A DNA stretch of 42,898 nt from Prevotella sp. (GTDB taxonomy: Bacteria; Bacteroidota; Bacteroidia; Bacteroidales; Bacteroidaceae): assembly GCA_024688365.1 (NCBI GenBank), contig JAILEG010000047.1, positions 1-42,898 on the forward strand, given 5' to 3'. The translations under genes were made by a program, and so were the position numbers. The notes under the pieces were generated by a model that saw only the letters and a list, made by a program, of their open reading frames with translations, did not search any database and was not told the origin of the DNA. This document shows positions 16,090 through 24,724 of this stretch, in pieces. How positions within the stretch are numbered: position 1 is the stretch's first letter; every line of letters begins with the position of its first letter.

Positions 16090-16136
16090 AATGTCTTGAT
16101 TCTGATGTTTATTCTGATTTTTTTCTTTTCGCATGG

Positions 16137-16167
16137 CAAAGGTACGGTTATTCCGCCGTTCCTGCAA
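16137..16167 (-). promoter_or_regulatory. Promoter of the cupin gene
   Basis: TTG (16167-16165), 20 bases, TACCTTTG (16144-16137). Confidence 0.7.
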
Positions 16168-16188
16168 GTAGGCACGGAAAGGTCAGCC

Positions 16189-16206
16189 AGTTACCTTGAG
16201 GTAACT
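16189..16206. promoter_or_regulatory. Candidate HxlR operator, cupin side
   Basis: Perfect inverted repeat AGTTACC-TTGA-GGTAACT upstream of the cupin promoter. Its GTTAC/GTAAC half-sites recur over the HxlR promoter. Confidence 0.55.
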
Positions 16207-16248
16207 AATGCGTCAGACAGGGTGATTGATGGAATCGGTTTTAGAACT

Positions 16249-16305
16249 GTTTAACAATAGTCTTGCGGCTATTGTTAAACTTAATGGTTACTTTTGCACA
16301 GTAAC
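16249..16305. promoter_or_regulatory. HxlR promoter with overlapping operators
   Basis: A perfect 12-base inverted repeat, GTTTAACAATAG (16249-16260) with CTATTGTTAAAC (16269-16280), lies at the -33 region. A second, GTTAC-N9-GTAAC (16287-16305), covers the -7 box TACTTTTG (16289-16296). Binding there would block polymerase, so autorepression is likely. Confidence 0.6.
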
Positions 16306-16327
16306 ATTATTCTCACACCGTATCATA

Positions 16328-16696
16328 ATGAACAGAACAGAAGTCAGAGATGCTCTTTTCCCCGACTGTCCCATCCGCAACGTGCTGTCGAGAGTGGGCG
16401 ACAAGTGGTCAATGCTGCTGCTTTTCACACTGGAGAGTAGGGACGGACAGCGGTTTAAGGAATTGCAGCGTGACATTCCCGACATATCACAGAAGATGCT
16501 CACGGCAACGCTCAAAACGCTGGAAGCTGACGGCCTGCTCCGCCGGGAGGCTTTCGCTGAGGTTCCGCCTCGTGTGGAATATTCGCTGACGGCGAAGGGA
16601 AAGAGCCTTCTCCCGCTGATTGACAATCTTCTGGCATGGGCTACCGACAACATGGATGACATCATGGAGTCAAGGCGGCAGTATCTTCTGAAATGA
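16328..16696 (+). CDS. HxlR family transcriptional regulator
   Basis: The 122 aa protein matches HxlR (winged helix, MarR-like dimer). It has the family's conserved cysteine in DCPIRNVLSRVGDKWSMLLL (Cys14), the recognition segment FKELQRDIPDISQKMLTATLKTLEADGLL, and the wing VPPRVEYSLTAKGKSLLPL. Members often sense quinones, aldehydes or oxidants through that Cys and control a neighbouring enzyme gene. Here the divergent cupin gene is the obvious target. I use the ATG at 16328, since the longer frame from 16226 crosses the operators and the -7 box. Confidence 0.92.
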   Translation: MNRTEVRDALFPDCPIRNVLSRVGDKWSMLLLFTLESRDGQRFKELQRDIPDISQKMLTATLKTLEADGLLRREAFAEVPPRVEYSLTAKGKSLLPLIDNLLAWATDNMDDIMESRRQYLLK

Positions 16697-16742
16697 GCCG
16701 AAGCCTGATGCCCCACAGCTGCCCTCCTCCTTATAACGCATG

Positions 16743-16774
16743 AATCCCGGTCTCCTTGCGGAGAACCGGGATTA
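16743..16774. terminator. Bidirectional terminator between HxlR and rpmA
   Basis: AATCCCGGTCTCC-TTGC-GGAGAACCGGGATT between convergent genes. Confidence 0.75.
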
Positions 16775-16809
16775 TGTTGTTTGTTTGGAATAGTTGTTTT
16801 CTGTTTCGC

Positions 16810-17100
16810 TTAAGCTTCAGGCTTTGCAGTCTTTGCAGCGTAAACTTCCTCAGAAAGGACAGAGACAGTACTCTTGTCGTACTTGCCCTTGTGGAAGTAA
16901 ACAACACCGTCTGCAAGAGCATACAGTGTGTCGTCCTTACCCTGTGCTACATTCTCGCCTGGGAAGTGCTTGTTGCCACGCTGGCGAACGATGATGTTGC
17001 CTGCAACAATCTTCTGACCACCCCAGATCTTTACACCTAAACGCTTTGAAGCTGATTCACGGCCGTTCTTGGAACTACCTACACCTTTTTTATGTGCCAT
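16810..17100 (-). CDS. rpmA: 50S ribosomal protein L27
   Basis: The 96 aa protein is bacterial L27, which lies near the peptidyl-transferase centre of the 50S subunit. The start [24 protein letters not shown] is diagnostic, as is [16 protein letters not shown]...[20 protein letters not shown]. There is no cleavable N-terminal extension like that of Firmicutes. The C-terminal tail is a few residues longer than usual ([19 protein letters not shown]). It lies 16 bases downstream of rplU in the conserved L21-L27 operon. Confidence 0.98.
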   Translation of the reverse strand: MAHKKGVGSSKNGRESASKRLGVKIWGGQKIVAGNIIVRQRGNKHFPGENVAQGKDDTLYALADGVVYFHKGKYDKSTVSVLSEEVYAAKTAKPEA

Positions 17101-17116
17101 TCTTGAGTCCTCCTTT

Positions 17117-17434
17117 TTAAGCGTTAATTGATTTGATTTCTACCTGAGTGAAGTGGCTGCGATGACCATTCTTCTTTCTGTAGTCCTTGCGGCGCTTCAT
17201 CTTGAAGACGATAACCTTGTCGCCCTTTACCAGCGGAGCTACTACCTCAGCTACTACCTTTGCACCATCAACAGTCGGTGCGCCTACTGTGACTGTTCCG
17301 TTGTTGTCAACCAGCAGAACCTTGTCAAACTCAACAGTCTTGCCTTCTTCCGCATCCTTGATGTGGTTTACGAAGAGCTTCTTGCCCTCCTCAGCCTTGA
17401 ACTGCTGACCGTTAATTTCTACAATTGCGTACAT
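17117..17434 (-). CDS. rplU: 50S ribosomal protein L21
   Basis: The 105 aa protein is L21, an early-assembly 23S rRNA-binding protein. It starts [22 protein letters not shown] and ends with the [21 protein letters not shown] signature. The ATG at 17434 is chosen because the family starts at this motif; the open frame upstream to 17503 is leader. A -7 box at 17528-17521 gives a leader of about 80 bases, long enough for autoregulation by L21, which is inferred and not shown. Confidence 0.98.
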   Translation of the reverse strand: MYAIVEINGQQFKAEEGKKLFVNHIKDAEEGKTVEFDKVLLVDNNGTVTVGAPTVDGAKVVAEVVAPLVKGDKVIVFKMKRRKDYRKKNGHRSHFTQVEIKSINA

Positions 17435-17520
17435 TTTATTATTGTAAACGGGTTTGTACCGCTGGGCGGCTGAGCATCTTTCCAGCACTTGTTCTGAGCC
17501 CATGACGGCATAATCGGCTG

Positions 17521-17528
17521 CAAAGTTA
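17521..17528 (-). promoter_or_regulatory. -7 box of rplU-rpmA
   Basis: TAACTTTG; predicted leader of about 80 bases before rplU. Confidence 0.6.
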
Positions 17529-17819
17529 CTAAAAAATAATGTGACGGGATATGCCAGCAGGCAATATTTCCGGTATTATTAACAATAATTAGCTGAAAGC
17601 GAGGCATTATGGATGTCATCAGCCAGTGCTGGTCAGCCAATGCAGGCCCATACGGCTGAGCCGCAGATCTTCCGATAGATTACAGATATTCTGCTGCCCC
17701 TGCAAAGGGAATGACAGCAGCCTGTGGGTAAAGGGGCATCGGCAGCGTCTTTCCTGTGCGCTGGCATCAGCCCCGTATGGACAGCCGTGTGTGAGGAGGG
17801 CTGCCTTTCCCTCTGCGGC
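17529..17819. other. Intergenic stretch with no recognised feature
   Basis: It lies between the rplU promoter and the end of the AlkD-like gene. I found no open frame with start signals, no box matching TAnnTTTG in a useful place, and no strong hairpin. Confidence 0.5.
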
Positions 17820-18434
17820 TTACAGCAGGTTGAGGTCGGCGAGGGCCTTTTGGGCGATGGCCTCAAAGTCAGCCCCGAGGTCACAGAAACTGAGAACACA
17901 GTTGAAGGCGGCATGGCGCAAGGGGAGGTTGGTACCCATGAGTGTTACGTGAGCCTGGTCAAGGAACTCATTGATACCCCGTTCGTTAGGCTCTTTACCG
18001 CTGGCAAAGAGACGGGACAGGAGCTGGTAGCCGCAGAGTTGGTACATGTCACGGTCGGAGGCTATCCACTGGTAGGCCAGTGCGGGGGCAAAGTCGAGAT
18101 GCTGCAGGAGGTTGAAAGCCAGCAGCTCTGCCATCTCCTGCGTGCGCAGCCGTTCCATCCACACCTCAACGAGGTCGGCCTCCATGCGCTCGGCGGGCAT
18201 GATGAGTGTGGCGAGTATCTGGCACTCACGTATATCCTCCTTCCACAGCTCAATGGCGAGGTCATAGTCCTTGCCGTATTCCTCCGCCATCCGGCGCAGT
18301 TCAGTAAGGGGTACGCCCCAGTTGATCTTGTAAGTGACACCCTTCTCCCTCATGGACTGTGATGCCACACCGTTCATCAGCAGGCGGAAGGACTGCTTTA
18401 TCTGTTTCAGTTTCTCGTGAGTCTGTTCGGTCAT
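17820..18434 (-). CDS. DNA alkylation repair protein (AlkD-like HEAT repeat)
   Basis: The 204 aa protein is all helical and fits the AlkD/DNA_alkylation family: QSFRLLMNGVASQSMREKGVTYKINWGVPL, then tandem HEAT-type helices (REC..ATLIMPAE, ALAYQWIASDRDMYQLCGYQLLSRLF). AlkD excises positively charged alkylated bases without base flipping. Catalytic Trp/Asp/Arg positions cannot be assigned with confidence here, and some relatives lack activity. The ATG at 18434 is chosen over an upstream extension that reads into the methyltransferase gene. It lies 46 bases after that gene, probably in one operon. Confidence 0.75.
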   Translation of the reverse strand: MTEQTHEKLKQIKQSFRLLMNGVASQSMREKGVTYKINWGVPLTELRRMAEEYGKDYDLAIELWKEDIRECQILATLIMPAERMEADLVEVWMERLRTQEMAELLAFNLLQHLDFAPALAYQWIASDRDMYQLCGYQLLSRLFASGKEPNERGINEFLDQAHVTLMGTNLPLRHAAFNCVLSFCDLGADFEAIAQKALADLNLL

Positions 18435-18480
18435 GTTCTGTTTCTGTAATAATATAAATTGGATGGAGTGGGAGGGGTGG

Positions 18481-19200
18481 TCAGATTTTCTGCGCGATGA
18501 AGAACACCATGTTGTAGTATTCCGCATAGTCGGCCCTGAGCTGCATCTCTTTCTGCAGCACACGGGCAAAGGTGCGTTCCTCGGGATGTTCCCGTTCCAG
18601 CCGGGGCAGGTTGCGGGCTATGGCATCATAGAAGTTGCTGCGCCATGCGTGGTCGGACAGTGAGAAGCTGGCTATCGGCCGGTAGCCCTCCACCTCCAGG
18701 GCCGCCAGGCAGGAGGACGCGGTTGACATCTGCGGATATACTTTCTGGAAATAGGTCACCTCGTAGGGGCGGTACATCCCCATCCAGACCAGGTCAGTCA
18801 GGACGAGGTATCCCTGTGGCTTTATTAGGCCGTACCATGCCTTGATGGCATTGAGGAAGCCCATCTTCGGGGCTGCCCCCTCCGCCCAGACCACGTCAAA
18901 CGACTCGGCGGGAAGGTCGAGTTGCCGCATGTCGGCGCAGAGGGTCTCGACTGACCGCTCTCCCTTCAGGTAGTTCAGCTTCTCAAGAAAAAGTTTCGAG
19001 CGGTCGACCGCCGTGATGGCGGCATCAGTGTTTTCAGCCAAGCAGAAGGCATCCCTTCCTGTGCCGCAGCCAATGTCAAGTATCCTGGAGTCCCATTGCA
19101 GGCTCTGCTTGACGTAAGCCAGTGCCTTCAGAGTCTCATAATCAGAGCCTGGCCCTTGCTGCGGGAGGTCATAGAAAAATCGTTCTTGAATCTCAGTCAT
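18481..19200 (-). CDS. Class I SAM-dependent methyltransferase
   Basis: The 239 aa protein carries motif I ILDIGCGTGRDAFCLAE (residues 40-56), the acidic end of strand 2 (AVDRS), and motif IV FDVVWAEGA. The C-terminal part (YRPYEVTYFQKVYPQMS...) is a substrate-binding cap. The substrate is probably a small molecule, given the similarity to ubiquinone/menaquinone-type methylases, but it is unassigned. It is first in a two-gene unit with the AlkD-like gene. A -7 box TACTTTTG lies at 19234-19227. Confidence 0.9.
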   Translation of the reverse strand: MTEIQERFFYDLPQQGPGSDYETLKALAYVKQSLQWDSRILDIGCGTGRDAFCLAENTDAAITAVDRSKLFLEKLNYLKGERSVETLCADMRQLDLPAESFDVVWAEGAAPKMGFLNAIKAWYGLIKPQGYLVLTDLVWMGMYRPYEVTYFQKVYPQMSTASSCLAALEVEGYRPIASFSLSDHAWRSNFYDAIARNLPRLEREHPEERTFARVLQKEMQLRADYAEYYNMVFFIAQKI

Positions 19201-19226
19201 GTCACATTTACTCTCAAATCTATCTA

Positions 19227-19234
19227 CAAAAGTA
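19227..19234 (-). promoter_or_regulatory. -7 box of the methyltransferase operon
   Basis: TACTTTTG, 26 bases from the ATG at 19200. Confidence 0.6.
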
Positions 19235-19327
19235 CATTAAAAAAACGATTTGAGGAAGTTTTCCCTCACACTTTTCTCCTCTTATGACAAAAATGGGGAT
19301 ATTGGCTGATTTTAGAGGGAAAAGTTG

Positions 19328-19335
19328 TATCTTTG
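19328..19335 (+). promoter_or_regulatory. -7 box of nhaA
   Basis: TATCTTTG; an upstream TTG stands at a longer spacing of about 23. The box overlaps a spurious in-frame TTG, which rules out the longer reading frame. Confidence 0.6.
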
Positions 19336-19366
19336 CAAGGAAATATCACCAATTAGAGACACTGTG

Positions 19367-20689
19367 ATGAGAGAACATTATCAGAAGAATATAGAGCATC
19401 GCCTGCTTATCCCCATGATGCAGTTCCTGCAGCGGGAGAAGTCGAGCGGAATAGTGCTGGCGGTATTCGTCGTGCTGGCACTCATCCTTGCCAACTCGCC
19501 CCTGCGAGGCGATTATGAGCAGTTCCTGGAGCATCACTTTGGCTTCATCGTTGACGGACGGCCGCTGCTGAACTTCAGCATGGAGCATTGGATCAATGAC
19601 GGACTGATGTCGATGTTCTTCTTTGTAGTGGGACTGGAGCTGAAACGGGAGTTCATAGGCGGAGAGCTGCGCGACCTGCGTAAGGTGACGATGCCTGTCG
19701 TGGCCGCCGTCTTCGGCATGCTGTTTCCCGCGGGCATCTACCTGCTCTTCAATGCGGGCACACCCGTTGCAGGCGGATGGGGAATCCCGATGGCCACCGA
19801 CATAGCCTTTGCCCTGGCGGTCGTCTACATGCTGGGCGACCGTGTGCCCATCTCGGCAAAGGTGTTCCTCACAACGCTTGCCATTGTCGACGACCTTGGA
19901 TCAGTGTTGGTCATAGCCTTGTTCTACACCTCCCACATCTCCTTTGCCAATCTTGCCCTGGGAGTGCTTTTCCTCGGTGTGATGTTCGCGGGCAACAGGC
20001 TGGGAGTGAAGAATGTATGGTTCTATGGCATCCTTGGCATCGGCGGTGTGTGGGTGGCCTTCCTCACGTCGGGCATCCACGCCACCATCTCTGCCGTGCT
20101 GGCAGCTATGGTCATCCCGGCCGACTCACGCATCCCCGAGGCTGCCTTCATAGCCAGGATGAAGAAGCTCACCCGACAGTTTGAGCAGGCTGAGCCCAAC
20201 GATGTGCGCACCCTGGAGCCGGAGCAGCTTGAGATCCTCTCCCGGGTGAAGGCCGACTCGGTGCAGGCCATGCCTCCTTTGCAGCGGCTGGAACACAGCC
20301 TGCACCCGATGGTCTCCTTTGTCATCATGCCCATCTTTGCCCTTGCCAATGCGGGAGTGTCATTCGTGGACATGGATGTGACGGTCCTCACAGCCAATCA
20401 TGTAGCTGTTGGTGTGCTGGCAGGTCTGCTTCTCGGCAAGCCCCTGGGCATCGTCACAGCTGTCTGGCTTACCGAACGCCTGGGGCTGGGCAGACGCTCC
20501 CGATCCATGACCTGGCGCACGGTGGTGGGGTTAGGCTTCCTCGCCTCGATAGGCTTCACCATGTCAATGTTTGTAACCATGCTGGCTTTCAAGTCCCCTG
20601 ACAATTTCATTCAGGCAAAGGTTGGCATTTTCGCAGCCTCACTCTTAGGCGGTATCATTGGTTATCAGCTGCTGAAGAAGCATCGGTAG
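19367..20689 (+). CDS. nhaA: Na+/H+ antiporter NhaA
   Basis: The 440 aa protein is NhaA, which exchanges two H+ for one Na+ across the inner membrane and controls pH and sodium. The ion-binding pair is Asp175-Asp176 in TTLAIVDDLGSVLVIALFY. Other hallmarks are MSMFFFVVGLELKREFIGGEL, GGWGIPMATDIAFALAV, and the C-terminal LGFLASIGFTMSMFVTMLAF. It has about 12 transmembrane segments and is slightly longer than E. coli NhaA because of a cytosolic loop (about 255-305). It is probably monocistronic. Confidence 0.97.
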   Translation: MREHYQKNIEHRLLIPMMQFLQREKSSGIVLAVFVVLALILANSPLRGDYEQFLEHHFGFIVDGRPLLNFSMEHWINDGLMSMFFFVVGLELKREFIGGELRDLRKVTMPVVAAVFGMLFPAGIYLLFNAGTPVAGGWGIPMATDIAFALAVVYMLGDRVPISAKVFLTTLAIVDDLGSVLVIALFYTSHISFANLALGVLFLGVMFAGNRLGVKNVWFYGILGIGGVWVAFLTSGIHATISAVLAAMVIPADSRIPEAAFIARMKKLTRQFEQAEPNDVRTLEPEQLEILSRVKADSVQAMPPLQRLEHSLHPMVSFVIMPIFALANAGVSFVDMDVTVLTANHVAVGVLAGLLLGKPLGIVTAVWLTERLGLGRRSRSMTWRTVVGLGFLASIGFTMSMFVTMLAFKSPDNFIQAKVGIFAASLLGGIIGYQLLKKHR

Positions 20690-20754
20690 GTGGGGAAATT
20701 GGCCACTCTGTATTCAGATACTGATAATAAAGACAAAAAAATAGAGGAAAGATT

Positions 20755-21480
20755 ATGATGTTAAGAGAACTGCTTGAATATCGACGGGCTGTACGTAAGT
20801 ATGACCCAACGAGACAGATAGATCCAGAGCGTGTGAGGGAATGTCTGGAACTGGCGACGCTTGCCCCGACCAGCTCTAATATGCAGCTCTGGGAGGCTTA
20901 CCATATAACTGACAAGGAAGTGCTGGCAAAGCTCGCTCAGGCCTGCCTGGGACAGGGGTCTGCGAAAACGGCGCAGCAGATGGTTGTCTTCGTCACCCGG
21001 CAGGACAAATGGAGCAGCCACTCGGCTTCCGTGTTGAAAGCCGGCATTGAGGAGATTCACAGGAATAGCCCCGCCGACCGCCAGGCGCACCGCATCAAAC
21101 TACAGGAGACCTATTACAAGAAACTCATGCCCTTTGAGTACAGCCGCTGCCTGGGTGTGCTGGGATTGCTGCGCAAGATGCTTGTGCAGGCTGTCGGACT
21201 CTTCCGTCCCATCATCCGTCAGGTGACTGAGGGCGACATACGGACCGTTGTGCATAAGAGCTGTGCCCTTGCCGTACAGACTTTCATGCTTGCCATGAGT
21301 GAGGTAGGCTATGACACATGCCCCCTTGAAGGCTTTGACAGCCTGCTCGTCAAGCGAGCGCTCCACCTGCCGCATGCTGCGCAAATCAATTTGGTTGTCA
21401 CTTGTGGAATCCGTCTGCCGGAGGGTGTCCGTGGTGAGCGCTACCGCCTGCCGTTTGAGGAGTACTATCACAGTGTCTGA
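20755..21480 (+). CDS. Nitroreductase family protein
   Basis: The 241 aa protein is an FMN-dependent nitroreductase-like enzyme. The opening LLEYRRAVRKYDPTRQIDPERVRECLELATLAPTSSNMQLWEA is the family signature, with FMN phosphate contacts at RRAVRK. The middle insertion (about 95-165) is longer than in small nitroreductases. NAD(P)H is the expected donor and the acceptor is unknown. Upstream GAGGAAAGATT supports the start; two ATG codons stand in tandem. The GH25 gene follows 63 bases downstream, likely by chance. Confidence 0.88.
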   Translation: MMLRELLEYRRAVRKYDPTRQIDPERVRECLELATLAPTSSNMQLWEAYHITDKEVLAKLAQACLGQGSAKTAQQMVVFVTRQDKWSSHSASVLKAGIEEIHRNSPADRQAHRIKLQETYYKKLMPFEYSRCLGVLGLLRKMLVQAVGLFRPIIRQVTEGDIRTVVHKSCALAVQTFMLAMSEVGYDTCPLEGFDSLLVKRALHLPHAAQINLVVTCGIRLPEGVRGERYRLPFEEYYHSV

Positions 21481-21543
21481 TGCTCCAGGACGCAAGAAAT
21501 AAAAAACAGGAATATTCAGCGACAGTACTGCAAACATTGATAC

Positions 21544-22341
21544 ATGGTAAGGCGAAGAGCAAGACGGCGCAGCAGGAGACAGCACAAGGACAGGCGTGTC
21601 TGGATGTGGGCAGGGGCAGCAGTATTGGCACTGGCTGTCATACTTCTCATTGACCTCAAGCCGTGGCGCAGGGTGCGTGAGACGGTCAGCGGCCAATGGC
21701 CCTATCATGACATGACCAAGGGCAGCTATACAGACGATGCCGACGGCATCGACATCTCCCGCCATCAAGGCAAGATTCACTGGGATGAGCTGGTGGATGA
21801 GAATCCGCAGCTGCGTTTTGTCTACATCAAGGCAACGGAGGGCAGCTCCATTGTCGACCCCTTCTATCGGCATAATCTCCGTGAGGCCAAGGAGCGCGGA
21901 CTGCTCGTAGGCTCCTATCACTTCCTGACCCGCCGCACCTCAATGGAGCGGCAGGCTGACAACTTCCTCTCTACCATCGACCTCAGCCAGCAGGACCTGC
22001 TCCTGCTGGTCGACGTTGAGGACGATGGCACCCGGGGCTGGGACCGTGACATCATCCAGAAGAACCTGGCTGAGTTCATCCGGCTGGTGAAGGAGCGCAC
22101 GGGGCACTCGCCAATGATCTATACCAATGAGGCCTACTACCATCTGAACCTCTACCCCGAGTTCAATCACTACCATCTCTTTATAGCCAATTACAACCTG
22201 CCGCCCGAGCTGGGCGAGGCCAAGTATGACATCTGGCAGTCAGGCAAGCGGGGCAGGGTACGGGGCATCTGGACTTATGTCGATATTGACCGCCTGCGTG
22301 ACGGGGTCACGGTGGACGATATAAGGCTGCCGTCAGAATAA
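21544..22341 (+). CDS. Membrane-anchored GH25 lysozyme
   Basis: The 265 aa protein has an arginine-rich cytosolic N-terminus (about 18 residues), one transmembrane helix (WMWAGAAVLALAVILLIDL), and then a GH25 (Chalaropsis-type) muramidase domain from about residue 65. Hallmarks are GIDISRHQGKIHWDEL, YIKATEGSS, the catalytic strand LLLVDVEDDG, YTNEAYYH and the terminal YVDIDRLRDG. It would cut the beta-1,4 bond between MurNAc and GlcNAc on the periplasmic side. The inside-positive anchor suggests a role in the cell's own wall and not secretion. Confidence 0.92.
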   Translation: MVRRRARRRSRRQHKDRRVWMWAGAAVLALAVILLIDLKPWRRVRETVSGQWPYHDMTKGSYTDDADGIDISRHQGKIHWDELVDENPQLRFVYIKATEGSSIVDPFYRHNLREAKERGLLVGSYHFLTRRTSMERQADNFLSTIDLSQQDLLLLVDVEDDGTRGWDRDIIQKNLAEFIRLVKERTGHSPMIYTNEAYYHLNLYPEFNHYHLFIANYNLPPELGEAKYDIWQSGKRGRVRGIWTYVDIDRLRDGVTVDDIRLPSE

Positions 22342-22345
22342 CGGC

Positions 22346-22783
22346 TCAGTCGCAGTCCTGGGCTGTACCTTTTTTGACTTTGATGGAATCTGTTGCCGTA
22401 TATGAGCTTCGTGAGAGCATTGAGAAATCCACATCGTCCCTGTTGACCGTCGAGAAGGCAACCAGTCGGTTACCTTTCAGGAAGATCAACGTGCAGAAAC
22501 TGTCAAAACAGGCATTGTTGCGTATAACATCCCTGTCACCTCCATATCCCATGTCAATGCTTGGATCTGAAGAAGGTGCAAGGTCATAGGGCTTCCCTAT
22601 GATGACCCTGTCCCATTGTGCGTCTTGGTATAGGCGGCTCAAGGGGAAACAGGTTGACTGATGCTGAATGTTGCGGATATTCTCCGTTATGCTGACCTCC
22701 CTGTGAGGACTTTTCACATACCACAGCGTGGTTATTGACAGAACGGCTAGTAAGGCAATAGAGATGGCGATTTTCTTTTTCAT
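22346..22783 (-). CDS. Uncharacterised exported or anchored small protein
   Basis: I do not recognise this 145 aa protein. It has a short basic start and a hydrophobic segment (MKKKIAISIALLAVLSITTLWYV) that is either an uncleaved anchor or a signal peptide without a clear cleavage motif. The soluble part has three Cys in its middle and C-terminal half (NACFDSFC...AQDCD), and the centre is rich in Asp and Ser. It ends convergently only 4 bases from the GH25 stop. No promoter box is evident. Confidence 0.7.
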   Translation of the reverse strand: MKKKIAISIALLAVLSITTLWYVKSPHREVSITENIRNIQHQSTCFPLSRLYQDAQWDRVIIGKPYDLAPSSDPSIDMGYGGDRDVIRNNACFDSFCTLIFLKGNRLVAFSTVNRDDVDFSMLSRSSYTATDSIKVKKGTAQDCD

Positions 22784-22901
22784 AAGTTCTGCTTTAACAG
22801 TCTGTATTTCCCTTGTCTGATACCAATTTCATGTGCCATGCCCATTGTTCCATGAAGTCATACGTTTCTCATCCGCACGCTGTCAGGGATTCTCCTCCTC
22901 A

Positions 22902-24569
22902 TCATGCCAGCCCCTCAATCTGTCCTCTTATGAGGTCAATCTTCTCTGCCTGTGGAGTCTTGGGCAGTCCGGGCATGCGCATGATGTCGCCAGCCACGGC
23001 CACCACCATCTCGGCACCGCCGTTGATGATGAAATCACGGATGGTAAGGTCGAAATTCCTGGCAGCTCCCAGCTGCCCCGGGTCATCGCTGAAGGAGAAC
23101 TGTGTCTTGGCAATGCAGATCGGGAAGCGGTCCATGCCCCAGGCATGGATGCGTGCCAGCTTCCTCCGCGCTGCTTTCTTGAGGATGACGGAGCGTGCCC
23201 CATAAACTTTCTGTGCCACCTTCGTCACTTTCTCCTCTATGGTGTCAGTGTCGCTGTAGGCGAAGCTGATGCCCTTGGCTCCGGCATGGTCAATGGTGTC
23301 GATGACGAGCCGCGCCAGTTCCTCAGCCCCCTCGCCACCTTTCATGAACACGTTGTTCTCAGCAAAGCACACCCCCTGCAGCTTGCAGTGTACGGCAAGC
23401 AGGGCTATCTCCTCGTCAGTGTCGTCGCCATATCGGTTGAGCGTCACCACCACGGGCTGCCCGAAGCGGCGCAGGTTTTCCATGTGGCGGTCCAGATTGG
23501 CAAAGCCCTCTACCAGCGCATGCCTCTCCTGCTCACGGGAGTCGCCCTCAGTCAGTCCGCCGTGCATCTTCAGTCCGCGCAGCGTGGTGACGAGAACCGT
23601 CACACGCGGATGAATCTCTCCCTTGCGGCACTTTATGTCAAGGAATTTCTCTGCCCCTAAGTCTGCCCCGAAGCCAGCCTCGGTCACGGCATAGTCGCTC
23701 AGTGACATAGCCACCTTCGTCGCCAGGAGGCTGTTGCAGCCATGCGCGATATTGGCAAAGGGTCCGCCATGTACCAGTGCGGGTGTCCCCTCAAGGGTCT
23801 GTACGAGATTCGGCTTGACGGCATCCATCAGCAGAACGGTGATGGCCCCCGCCACACCCAGGTCACGGACGGTGAAGGGACGGTCATCAAACTTGATGCC
23901 CAAGACCATGTTCTCTATGCGCCGGCGCAGGTCGGCCTCGCTGTCGGCAAGGCAGAGGGCAGCCATGATCTCGCTGGCGGGAGTGATGTCGAAGCCCGAC
24001 TGGCTGGGCAGTCCGTCAGTCGAGGCCCCAAGTCCTGTCACGATGGTACGCAGGCTGCGGTCGTTCACGTCCATGACACGTCTCCACAGCACCTCCTTCA
24101 GCGTGAAACCCTCGCCCCGATGCTGGTAGATGTAGTTGTCGAGCAGTGCGGCTATCATGTTGTGGGCACTGGTGATGGCGTGGAAATCGCCCGTGAAGTG
24201 CAGGTTTATCTTCTCCATCGGCACCACCTGGGCATATCCGCCGCCTGCGGCACCGCCCTTCATCCCGAAACAGGGGCCGAGGCTCGGCTCACGCAGGGCA
24301 AGCACAGACCGTTTCCCAAGGCGGTTGAGTGCCATGGAGAGACCGATGCTGACGGTGGTCTTGCCGATGCCGGCACGGGTGGGCGAGATGGAGCTGACAA
24401 GGATGAGCCGGTTGCAGGCCACCCGCTGCTCATCAATGAGCGAGAGCGGCACCTTTGCCATGTATTTCCCATAGAGTTCAAGGTCGTCAGCTGCAATTCC
24501 TGCCGCTGCGGCGACCTCCTCAATCCGCTTCATGCTGCATGAGCGGGCAATCTCGATATCAGATTTCAT
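22902..24569 (-). CDS. fhs: Formate-tetrahydrofolate ligase
   Basis: The 555 aa protein is formyltetrahydrofolate synthetase, which makes 10-formyl-THF from formate, THF and ATP in the cytosol. It has the P-loop TRAGIGKTT (Lys70), GLGASTDGLPSQSGFDITPASE, the NIAHGCNS segment, the FADLGAEKFLDIKC-like region, and the family end MRMPGLPKTPQAEKIDL. The length matches the family. It supplies one-carbon units for purines and, in fermenters, links formate to folate metabolism. It is monocistronic, with a -7 box 29 bases upstream. Confidence 0.98.
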   Translation of the reverse strand: MKSDIEIARSCSMKRIEEVAAAAGIAADDLELYGKYMAKVPLSLIDEQRVACNRLILVSSISPTRAGIGKTTVSIGLSMALNRLGKRSVLALREPSLGPCFGMKGGAAGGGYAQVVPMEKINLHFTGDFHAITSAHNMIAALLDNYIYQHRGEGFTLKEVLWRRVMDVNDRSLRTIVTGLGASTDGLPSQSGFDITPASEIMAALCLADSEADLRRRIENMVLGIKFDDRPFTVRDLGVAGAITVLLMDAVKPNLVQTLEGTPALVHGGPFANIAHGCNSLLATKVAMSLSDYAVTEAGFGADLGAEKFLDIKCRKGEIHPRVTVLVTTLRGLKMHGGLTEGDSREQERHALVEGFANLDRHMENLRRFGQPVVVTLNRYGDDTDEEIALLAVHCKLQGVCFAENNVFMKGGEGAEELARLVIDTIDHAGAKGISFAYSDTDTIEEKVTKVAQKVYGARSVILKKAARRKLARIHAWGMDRFPICIAKTQFSFSDDPGQLGAARNFDLTIRDFIINGGAEMVVAVAGDIMRMPGLPKTPQAEKIDLIRGQIEGLA

Positions 24570-24597
24570 CGTTATATTCCTTCGTTTTTGTTTGGCA

Positions 24598-24627
24598 CAA
24601 AGGTAGGAATATTTTTTTGTATATCAA
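24598..24627 (-). promoter_or_regulatory. Promoter of fhs
   Basis: TTG (24627-24625), 19 bases, TACCTTTG (24605-24598). Confidence 0.65.
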
Positions 24628-24724
24628 TGAGGGATGAGAGCAAAAAGTAATCTTGTTCATCATGTTCCGCACCAGCCGGGAGCCTTGCGGTTATCTCCAT
24701 CCATGCTGGGCATGTCAGCCTGCG

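Noticed and set aside
19325..19366. N-terminal extension of NhaA from an in-frame TTG
   Set aside because: The extension overlaps the -7 box TATCTTTG; the family start is the ATG at 19367. The same argument removes extensions of MATE, the cupin, HxlR, thioredoxin and several others.
22833..23660. Long plus-strand open frame (275 codons) opposite fhs
   Set aside because: It is the antisense shadow of a clear fhs gene; its codons mirror the GC-rich third positions of fhs.
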